Assembly: GCF_963576615.1 (NCBI RefSeq)
Contig: NC_088711.1
Coordinates: 4,216,001-4,280,000, forward strand
Direction: 5' to 3'
Length of the DNA stretch: 64,000 bases
From: Watersipora subatra
Lineage: Eukaryota > Bryozoa > Gymnolaemata > Cheilostomatida > Watersiporidae
Position 1 is the first letter of the stretch; each line of letters opens with the position of its first letter. The translations under genes were made by a program, and so were the position numbers. Shown here piece after piece: positions 13,201 to 25,200 of the stretch. Under the pieces are notes generated by a model, which saw nothing but the letters and a program-made list of their open reading frames with translations, ran no database searches and was not told the origin of the DNA.

Positions 13201-16200
13201 TCAAAGCCATGAGAAATGTATATGACTTGTTCAGAGCCATGGGAAATGTATATGACTTGTTCAGAGCCATGGGAAATATATATGACTTGTTCAAAGCCAT
13301 GGTAAATGTATATGACTTGTTCAGAGCCATGGGAAATGTATATGACTTGTTAAGAGCCATGGGAAATGTATGACTTGTTCAAAGCCATGGGAAATGTATA
13401 TGACTTGTTCAAAGCCATGAGAAATGTATATGACTTGTTCAGAGCCATGGGAAATGTATATGACTTGTTCAAAGCCATGAGAAATGTATATGACTTGTTC
13501 AGAGCCATGGGAAATGTATATGACTTGTTCAGAGCCATGGGAAATATATATGACTTGTTCAAAGCCATGGGAAATGTATATGACTTGTTCAGAGCCATGG
13601 GAAATGTATATGACTTGTTAAGAGCCATGGGAAATGTATGACTTGTTCAAAGCCATGGGAAATGTATATGACTTGTTCAAAGCCATGAGAAATGTATATG
13701 ACTTGTTCAGAGCCATGGGAAATGTATATGACTTGTTCAGAGCCATGGGAAATGTATATGACTTGTTCAAAGCCATGGGTGATATGATATGTATGACTTG
13801 TTCAAAGCCATGGGTGATATGTATATGACTTGTTCAAAGCCATGGGTGATATGATATGTATGACTTGTTCAAAGCCATGGGTGATATGATATGTATGACT
13901 TGTTCAAAGCCATGGGTGATATGTATAACTAGTATAATTATTGCTGGTTTGGAGACTTTTCTACTCCGGAAACCAGTCATATGCATGCATAGGCATTAGT
14001 TTTAAGGGTTCCATGTGTGTGCTTTTTATTAAAGTAACTTTTTGTCTTTCGTTGGCAAATACAATTTATATTCCTACGTTATCTTTTGCAGTCGTCTTCT
14101 CCTCAGATAACTCGAGTTCTAGCCCTCTCCCTCTTAGCTCAAGTCTTTCTTATCATACACCACCAACCACTTGTCCGACGTCTCCTCTCTCTCTTGCTTG
14201 CTCCCTACGATGATGAGCATTCTTCAACACTCGCCGATTCCGCACTCCACCCGACAGTTGCTCGATTTGTAGCTCCTGCAATGTCTCTAGTTGATGACTA
14301 CATGCGTTTGGGAGAGGCCCCGCCCCATGTTGGTGAGTTGGTCTTTTTTACCTTAACTCTTTCACTACTGCACTAAATTCGTTGTTCTGACCAAATTAAT
14401 TCAAACATGTTCTCGAAAAATCGATTTACCGCTACTGTTTAAGCAATATCTCGAGAATCAATACAGATATTGTTTTACTGTAAAATGCATCCTATTCAGA
14501 ACAAAATTCTTTACAAGATCAGTATAAAATTCTCTACAAGATCAGTATAAAATTCTCTACAAGATCAGTATAAAATTCTCTACAAGATCAGTATAAAATT
14601 CTCTACAAGATCAGTATAAAATTCTCTACAAGATCAGTATAAAATTCTCTACAAGATCAGTATAAAATTCTCTACAAGATCAGTATAACATTCTCCACAA
14701 GATCAGTATAAAATTCTCCACAAGATCAGTATAAAATTCTCTACAAGATCAGTATAAAATTCTCTACAAGATCAGTATAAAATTGTTTAGATAATCCCTT
14801 CTCGTAAAACTTTTTTCTGACACTTTCTGCGTTGAACGAACACGGTGAGTTTCTTATTGCCATGACGATAACGATCTGGTTTTCCCATTTTGAAAATTAA
14901 TTAGCAATGAAATTACTGCGTCAGAAGATTTTCGATTAGTTGCGCGGGATTGGCAACAAGGTTGTTTCGTTGGAGACAAAATTGGATTGGTCTAGTTGAT
15001 GCGCAGGCGTCGTAATGAAAATAAAGGTGAAACCCTATTGGTTAGCCGATTCATCGGCTTACAGTATGTACTTCTATTACCCCCAAAGCTGATACATTGG
15101 CTTACAGTAGCGAAAGAGGTAATGACATGTTTAATCCTATTAAAAGATGAGGTTTTTTGCTCGAGTTTTCAAGATGCAGTTTCAGTTGGTTCAGTTTCAG
15201 TATAGTAGTAGTATTGTAGTAGTATAGTATTAATGGTAGTTTTTATCTCTGCATGTCAAGTTCTTAGGTGCTTTAAACCTGAAATCTGGGAACTGTCAAA
15301 ACACAGTTGGCCTAGTAATTGTTTTGAGCAGGTGCTTTACAAACGTATAGCATTATCCTTCAGGTACTACAGGGCCTGTAGTACAGGCACCTATTATTAT
15401 TCTTCTGCATAACAGGCACCTGTTGTTATCGTTCAGGCGCTATAAACACCTGCCATTATCCTTCAGGTGCTACAGACACCTGTCATTATCCTTCAGGTGC
15501 TACAGACACCTGTCATTATCCTTCAGGTGCTACAGACGCCTGTCATTATCTTTAAGTTCTGAAATATGGTTGTTATTGATATTTTTTATTTTTTTAAAGC
15601 TTTTTGGCAAATCCGAAGTGTTTACTTGGGTTAAAACTTTTGATTAAAATATAAAATCTACTATGTATATTGCTATGGCTTGAAAACTTGAACAAACCTG
15701 TTTGATAACTATGGTCGCAGCATATGGATTTTATCCTGGCTGTTTCCAAATGGTATTTAGCTTATAGCACCTGTTTTACTTAGATTCTCTAAGTCAATCT
15801 ACACTAGTTTCCAAACCAGAACTGGACACAGCATCAAACCCTAGCTCAGAGACTCAAGTAACTCCTGTAGAGTCAGATCATATCATAACAGAACCAGTTA
15901 GCAACACAACAGACGATGAGAAAATAGAACAAGAAGCAGAGCAGTCGTCTCACACTCTCCTTTCTAGCAGGTATGAATCCTTATTCATTCCATCTCCTAT
16001 CAGGTATGACTCCTTCATCATACCATCTCCTTCTAGCAGGTATGACTCCTTTATCATATCATCTCCATCAGGTATGGCTCCTTTATCATACCTTCTCCTT
16101 TCTAGCAGGTATGACTCCTTTATCATACCATCTCCTTCTATCAGGTATGACTCCTTTATCATACCATCTCCTTTCTAGCAGGTATGACTGCTTTATCATT

Positions 16201-19200
16201 CCATCTCCTTCTATCAGGTATGGCTCCTTTATCATACCTTCTCCTTTCTAGCAGGTATGACTCCTTTATCATACCTTCTCCTTTCTAGCAGGTAAGAATC
16301 CTTTATCATACCATCTCCTTTCTATCAGGTATGATTCCTTTATCATACCATTTCCCCCACTTGTCAGGCATTACTGACCACATCCCTCTTTTACAAGTGT
16401 CAATGAAATGTCAAAGAAATCATATTAATATGGCTTATATACATGTATTAAACTATATATTATACACTACTTATGTACATACACTAAACTATTTAATGTA
16501 CACTTTACTATACTGTGAATGCTTTAAAAATATTTTCCTGTAAGAAAAAAATATGTGGAAATTTTTGTTCGCACAAAGTATTACCACCGTTTTATTTTAC
16601 TGAACATTAAATAAGCTACTCTTTTAAACTTATAATCTTATGTTGTAGTCTTTCAACATACCGTAAAACTTTAATTGAACGCTATGGCGCTCTATTTTTC
16701 AACCTCTCCATGGTGGCAGTCAATTGGAGGTGGGTTCAAGTACAGGCTAGCGGTCTATTCTACAAAGGGCTTGTCAGAATTTTTGGAAGATGAGTTTGGC
16801 CTTATTACAGGCGAAGCAGATGTTGCATATATTTTTCCGTCTTTTTCCGGTTGACCGATATTAAACATTTTGAATGCATTAACTCTGCTAGGTTACTTTT
16901 AACTTTTCAAAGATCTCTTAATAAATGTGCATCACGAAACTGAGAAATACCTCTACCAGTTGATACCTTTATTGCTTGCAATTGACCTGCGATGACATTA
17001 TCGTCTGTGTCCTTATTTGCAATTTTTTGTAATTTAAAATTTTTTATTTCGCTCTTAATTTGAAGACCTATTTTTATTTTATATTTATATGTAACATTAG
17101 AGAATAAAAGCTCATCGCACTCACTGATATGTTTGCTACAGTTTGCAGCCAACACTAGCTTTTTACGTGCAATTGAAGTGGAGTTATGAGCATCAAAAAT
17201 TGTGAGCTGTTTTAAGATAGCCGCAAGAATGCTATTAAAGAACATGCTATAAATCTGCATATTTGTAAGTTATACAACAATAATCTATCAAATGATACAA
17301 ATATATATATATTCATGAACAAGTGACCTAGCTTGACAAATGAACCATATTTACATTACATGCAGAAGCAAAAATTTACTCTTTTAAAACAAAGATATTT
17401 GCACCGTTTGCTCAGATAGCTGCATTCTGATTGTTGCTTTTGATGGAACGAACATCTTCTAGTTCTCCGATACCTTCCACAATATCTTCTGGCCTCAACT
17501 TTTCTTTTGCACTGCTGAACTAATCGATATTAGCCCCCAAGCAATCTTTTTAGCATAGCAAAACTTTCACGCGCTGCATCTAGCACTAATGCAACGGGTA
17601 AAAGTTTGCTTGCGTAACTTTTGGTCTAAAACTTGCGAACCTGTCCTTCTTGTCGAACCTGTCCTGAACTTGCATGTCCTTCAAAGTATTAGGACTGCGC
17701 CAAACAAGGAACTATTATTAGCCTGAGACACTTAGTAGTTATTTCTATGGCATTGCTTTCAAAGTTTATCTACCATCGTAAAATTAAACCGTTGTTTATA
17801 TATGTACATGTACTTTGAAGTACCAGGACCGCATTAAACAAGGAACCACTGTTAGCCTAAGACAGTTATTATTTCTATAGCGTTGCTTTGAAAGTTCATC
17901 TACCATCGTAAATTTAAGCCGGTTTTTAATATATGTAGGCTACTTCGAAGTAGAAAGACTGCATTAAACAGAGAGCTACAACTAGCCTGAGATCGTTATT
18001 AATTATTGCTACGGTGTTGCTTTCAAAGTTTTAACGGAAAAAACAAAAACCTTTGAAATATTAACAATGAAGAATAACTAAATATATATAAATATGAACA
18101 ATATGAAGAATTAACTGATATTGATATAAACGATTCATTATTAATGTGATTTTGTGGACACTTTTCTACTGATCAGTTGATATTATGGGCTCTAAATGAT
18201 CAATTAATGTCAAAGTGGTGGTCAAATGGAGGTGGCGTTCAATTGGAGAGTGGCGTCTACTTTTCAACCTTTCTCTCAGGGTGGTGGTCAATTGGAGGTG
18301 GCGTTCAAATAGAGGTTTTACGGTATTTATAAATGATATAAAACTATGTTTTACCCTTATGATTTTTGAATAGCACACAAATGATATGATTAAAAAATGT
18401 ATTTCCCTTGTGCAGGTTGTTTACATAAACAGCCCAATAGACATGCATTTTTTAGCTTTATTAATTTTCTAACTTTCCACCAAAAATTATTATAAGCTAA
18501 TTAACAATTGTTTGAACATAATTGTACATTGATTGCAGTTGCTATGCCCAAATGTGTCCGTCTCATCTGATATCTGAACATAATTGTACATTGATTGCAG
18601 TTGCTATGCTATGCCCAAATGTGTCCGTCTCATCTGATATCTGAATTAACGAGTTCTGTTTTAATGATGGTCGACTGTAGCTGACTTTATCCCAGGTACC
18701 TGGCAATATCCAGGTACCTGATCACATTATACACAGCTACATGTATCTGTATATACCTGATCGCCGCCGGCTAATTACTGCATGCGCAGTTCAAAGCTGG
18801 TCAGTGCCAGAGACTGTAACAAGGTCTTTCCATTGTACACGGGTACTAATGTTTTGAAGGAAGGCAACTAATACAGTCATTATCATATGCCTGATCAATA
18901 GTACACTCTGTTACAGGTCTTACATTGCGGCCATATTTTCCTCATTGGATGCTGTTGATGGAGACTTTACAGCACTGCTAGCCCTTTGCCTACTCTATGC
19001 CATTGGCGAGAACAGCGGTTTGTTGCCTTACACATGGTTATAGTATCACGAGGACTGATGATCCGCTAGTAATTACCACTAGTACCAGCATGCTGACAGT
19101 GTTGTCAACTCTGTGCTGGGTTGTTTTAAGTACAACTATGCGCTGGGATGTTTTAAGTACAACTCTGTGCTGGGGTGTTTTAAGTACAACTCTGTGCTGG

Positions 19201-22200
19201 GGTGTTTTAAGTACAACTCTGGCAAAGTTTAGAATAGGCTTTTCTTAACAACTAGTACGCTCGGCAGTTGCATCGGCAGTTGCATCGTGATAGCTCGTAA
19301 TGAGTAATAACTATGTGCATAATTAATTCATAAAGCGGTGAGGCGACCAGGTGGTGTAGTGGTTGGTGTGGGGGTCAGTAAATCAGAGTATATAAGTTCT
19401 GTTCTCATGTAAGGCTGTCTTTTCCTAACACTCCTAGCTTGACTTCAGACGGCATTGTTCTTATTATAGTAAAGCTTAGTAAACATATAAGATTAAGCTA
19501 GCACTAGCCTCAGGTTTATAACATTTAAGGGTTGGCATTGTCTAGCCTAGTCTAAAGTAAACAGCCATTTTGCTATGCTAAGGGATCTGCTGAGACAAAA
19601 TTGTGAGAATAACTAAATGGCCTTTACAATTATTGTTAGTTTTTAAAGTTATTAAAAGGTTTCTGCAAATTTTTACTCCTCAAGTTAATGGCTGCTGCTT
19701 TGCAATGCCCGTTTTGTAATACTAGCTGAGTAGTCATGTCCATAATTATATTGCTGCTGTTTGTTTAGACCCCTTCCTGCAGAGCTCTATGGGTATTAGT
19801 CTATGTTTCCTTGCCTTTAGTCATTGTCAACTGCATAAGGTGCATCAGAGCAATGCTGATGCTGCACCTCTTCTCTTCGTTCATTTGTCTTCTCTTGCTT
19901 ATTTTAGTTTATTTCAACGCATGGTGTGTTGTACACCTAGAGCTTATTGTAAGTGAAGAGCCTGACTGCTGCCTTCTGGTTTAATTGTAACTGCTGTCTG
20001 GTTTTATCTGCATCACTCTTGGGTAGTGAAGACTGCTTGGTCTTTCTGAATGTGGCTCTTCGGTCAAGCTTGTGTTACTAGGTCAATTTATCTGTTCAAC
20101 GGTCTGCTTTGTTACATGTGCTATTCTTAAGAAGATTACTCTATGGAAGGTTTCTCTATGTCTTTGCCATCTTTAGATTATATACGTTATAGAGTGAGCT
20201 CTGTGTAGTTATTCTTCTTTATTCCCGGTAGGAATAAACCAGGAACTGCTAGATTCCATCAACCTGAACACACGACTTTCGTCAAGGAAGGACAACTACA
20301 ATGAACAAATTGTTGATAAGCTTATCAAGATCATTACATTAAGCAGTCAGTTTGGTAAGTAGCGCCACCATGGCTGCATGTTTGCACTTGCTCATGTATT
20401 TCATGTGTTTACATGTGTACATGTAAACATGTGTACATGTAAACATGTGTACATGTAAACATGTGACAAGAGCTAGAATTCTTCAGCTAGTTATGGCTGA
20501 TCTACGTAAGAAGGTTTTTAAAGATGTAGTCAGACTCATCTGGATTGTCCTTACACAGAGTGAGCTTAGGACTGTTTGTTTGATTAGTAACTGTTTCAAT
20601 AAGTACTGTTAAAATCAGCAAAAATTGAGCTATTTCCTTGCTGCTATCAATTTGTCAATAAAGGCTAACCGTGTGTTGAGAGGTCTCGCTATACGTGTAA
20701 TAACTGAGATCGGGGTGTGTATTGAGAGGTCTCGCTATACATGTAATAACTGAGATCGGGGTGTGCGGTGAGAGGTCTCGCTATACATGTAATAACTGAG
20801 ATCGGGGTGTGTGGTGAGAGGTCTCGCTATACATGTAATAACTGAGATCGGGGTGTGTGGTGAGAGGTCTCGCTATACATGTAATAACTGAGATTGAGGT
20901 GTGCGGTGAGAGGTCTCGCTATACATGTAATAACTGAGATCGGGGTGTGTATTGAGAGGTCCCGCTATACATGTAATAACTGAGATCGGGGTGTGTATTG
21001 AGAGGTCCCGCTATACATGTAATAACTGAGATCGGCGTGTGTTGAGAGGTCTCGCTATACATGTAATAACTGAGATCAGGGTGTGTGTTGAGAGGTCCCG
21101 CTATACATGTAATAACTGAGATCGGCGTGTGTGTTGAGAGGTCCCGCTATACATGTAATAACTGAGATCGGGGTGTGCGGTGAGAGGTCTCGCTATACAT
21201 GTAATAACTGAGATCGGGGTGTGTGGTGAGAGGTCTCGCTATGCATGTAATAACTGAGATCGGCGTGTGTGGTGAGAGGTCTCGCTATACGTGTAATAAC
21301 TGAGATCAGGGTGTGTGTTGAGAGGTCTCGCTATACATGTAATAACTGAGATTGAGGTGTGTGTTGAGAGGTCCCGCTATACATGTAATAACTGAGATTG
21401 AGGTGTGTGTTGAGAGGTCCCGCTATACATGTAATAACTGAGATCAGGGTGTGTGGTGAGAGGTCTCGCTATACATGTAATAACTGAGATCGGGGTGTGT
21501 GTTGAGAGGTCTCGCTATACATGTAATAACTGAGATCGGGGTGTGTGTTGAGAGGTCTCGCTATACATGTAATAACTGAGATCAGGGTGTGTGTTGAGAG
21601 GTCTCGCTATACATGTAATAACTGAGATTGAGGTGTGTGTTGAGAGGTCCCGCTATACATGTAATAACTGAGATTGAGGTGTGTGTTGAGAGGTCCCGCT
21701 ATACATGTAATAACTGAGATTGAGGTGTGTGTTGAGAGGTCTCGCTATACATGTAATAACTGAGATCGGGGTGTGCGGTGAGAGGTCTCGCTATACATGT
21801 AATAACTGAGACAGGGGTGTGTGGTGAGAGGTCTCGCTATACATGTAATAACTGAGATCAGGGTGTGTATTGAGAGGTCTCGCTATACATGTAATAACTG
21901 AGATCAGGGTGTGTATTGAGAGGTCTCGCTATACATGTAATAACTGAGATCAGGGTGTGTGTTGAGAGGTCCCGCTATACATGTAATAACTGAGATTGAG
22001 GTGTGTGGTGAGAGGTCCCGCTATACATGTAATAACTGAGATTGAGGTGTGTGTTGAGAGGTCTCGCTATACATGTAATAACTGAGATCGGGGTGTGTAT
22101 TGAGAGGTCTCGCTATACATGTAATAACTGAGATCAGGGTGTGTATTGAAAGGTCTCGCTATACATGTAATAACTGAGATTGAGGTGTGTGTTGAGAGGT

Positions 22201-25200
22201 CTCGCTATACATGTAATAACTGAGATCAGGGTGTGTATTGAGAGGTCTCGCTATACATGTAATAACTGAGATCGGGGTGTGTGGTGAGAGGTCTCGCTAT
22301 ACATGTAATAACTGAGATCAGGGTGTGTATTGAGAGGTCTCGCTATACATGTAATAACTGAGATCAGGGTGTGTATTGAGAGGTCTCGCTATACATGTAA
22401 TAACTGAGATCGGGGTGTGCGGTGAGAGGTCTCGCTATACATGTAATAACTGAGACAGGGGTGTGTGGTGAGAGGTCTCGCTATACATGTAATAACTGAG
22501 ACAGGGGTGTGTGTTGAGAGGTCCCGCTATACATGTAATAACTGAGATCGGCGTGTGTGTTGAGAGGTCCCGCTATACATGTAATAAGTGAGATCGGTGT
22601 GTGTGTTGAGAGGTCCCGCTATACACGTAATAACTGAGATCAGGGTGTGTATTGAGAGGTCCCGCTATACATGTAATAACTGAGATCAGAGGCTGTGGTG
22701 TTGCAGCTGGAAAGGTGAGGCTGGCCACTCTCGAGCTTGCCATGCTCGTACTCAAATCTCTCGTGCTGAAGGAGGATGGTACGAGTTGTCTCCGAGACCA
22801 CCACCTTGCCAACCTCATATCTACTAAGGAAGAGAGTATGGCACTTCTCAGGAATGTCTTCAAGTCGGAAGAAATGTTTCTCGACATGTTTGAGGATGAA
22901 TATAGAGAAATGAGTGTACGTATTGAAGAAAGGGAATTATCTTTATTTGGCTAGGTCTCAAACATTCTGGCAAGATAGGTTTCTCTGATATTTGACTGTC
23001 GTAATGTGCTGCCAATCTAGGCTTGGTACGTTCACTTACTCATGCTATTCATATCAAGCATTAGCAGTTGTGAGGCTTTAGTAGTGAGTTCTTGAATAAC
23101 TAAAGTCTTCCTGTTAGGGCTGTAAGTGACCTCTCAACCAGCTTTTGCGATTTTATAGAAACGAAAGATAAATGTGGAATTTTTGACCATGGAAGCATCA
23201 ATATTGCTGCCACCTACTAATACTCCTCTGACAGGCATCAAGTTCACGCAAAGACTCCCATGTGGAGAGGTAGAGCGAGTGAGGAAGGTTTGTATCATTT
23301 CTGTTCTGGAAGTACCATCCACGGCTTTGACCATACATTACCACTCACCTATTCATTGTTGTTGACAGAGTATTAATAACAACGAGCATGATTAACATAC
23401 TACTAGCTCATAATGGAGTTGTCTGCCACTTGCCATTAGCCTGGCACATTACTAATGGCTAATTTAAGTAAGCTAGTTATCTACGGCTTTTACTAATACA
23501 TAGAATGACGTTGCGCCGTAACGGAGAGCGGTAGTGTATTTTCACCTACATAGCGACGACATATATGGCCCAAAGAATCTATCAATCTCACATAGCTAAA
23601 TTGGTATGGCATTTGCCTGGCGAATTGGAGGTTCCGAGATGAAATCTTCCGTGATACAATTTTTCATCCTAGTATTTTAATAGCTATCGCTGGAAAAACT
23701 AAACTGCTGACTTTGAAACTTATATACATAATTAGTATGTATTCTTGGGAAGTTATGTCAGTTAAACAGTGAGATCTTGTGTCATATGCTTGTACCTAGT
23801 CATCCATTGATTATCACATCTTCTGTAGGCCATCAGAGTATACTTGCACATAAGGGACCTCCTGCAGCAGCTGAATGGCGAGGAGGAGGCACAGCTGCCT
23901 CTCACCAAGTCTTCTGACTGTGTGAAAATTGGAGATGTTCTAGACCTAAGTAGGTGTTGCTCTGTGCTTGATATTAGGTGTAGTTGTGTAGGCTTGCTTT
24001 GGGGTATCTTTAGTGTAACTGTATCATCTGTACATAGCAGTGTACATGTGTAGCTGTCTACTGTACATAGCAGTTTACATGTGTAGCTGTCTACTGTACA
24101 TAGCAGTGTTAGTACATGTGCAGCTGTCTGCTGTACATAGCAGTGCACATGTGTAGTTGTCTACTGTTCATAGCAGTGTACATGCGTAGCTGTCTACTGT
24201 ATATAGCTGTATACATGTGTAGCTGTCTGCTGTACATGGCAGTGCACATGTGTAGCTGTTGTTGTACATGGCAGTGTACATGTGTAGCTCTTTCTTGTAT
24301 GTAATTGTGTACATAAGTAGCCATACTCTAAGCAGCTGTGTATCTATCAATTAATAAAGTCAAACATCTCATTTGTAGATAACAGTGACTTGATAGGCTG
24401 CACAGTAATAAAAGAGTAAGTAATAATTTGCCTATTTTTGTGTACCACCCGATATGATTGGGTGTTTCTGTGTACCACCTGATATGATTGGGTGTTTCTG
24501 TATACCACCTGATATGATTGTATGGTGTTTCTGTGTACCACCTGATATGATTGTATGGTGTTTCTGTGTACCACCTGATATGATTGTGTGGTGTTTCTGT
24601 GTACCACCTGATATGATTGTATGGTGTTTCTGTGTACCACTTGATATGATTGTATGGTGTTTCTGTGTACCACCTGATATGATTGTATGATGTTTCTGTG
24701 TACCACCTGATATGATTGTATGGTGTTTCTGGTTTGGATTCTCCTAATGTTGAATCGTAAACCAATCGCTGCCTGATACAGAAACACGACGAAGAAAGAG
24801 AGGAGATTTCTGGTTATTGATGTGACTCAGCTAATCATGGTCGAACCTGATGCGAGTCGGCTTGGATGGGGAGTCGTCAGGTTCTCAGGATATCTACAGG
24901 TGGGTAAAAGTCATACACTTGTCCACTTTAGGATAACCTTTTTTGTGTCTGGAAATTCAAAAATAATTTTTTGGTTGCATGGCAACCGGTAGAATCTTAC
25001 TGCTGGTTGCTCTTTTGGCTGCCGCCTTCAACGCTAAAGTTTAAATGGAAAGCACAAACAACACCTCTTCATTGCAGAGTGTGTATCATCTTAGCACACA
25101 TTGTTTGCCATGAATTAGTATGTTCAGTACTTCTAAGTTATCATGTGTATAAATGTTAGCATTCAGATTTGTCTGTCCATGTCTGCAGGATGTAGAGGTG

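Noticed and set aside
20664..22688. Regular 46-bp repeats resembling a CRISPR array
   Set aside because: Units are contiguous variants of the same sequence with no unique spacers, in an animal intron; a minisatellite.
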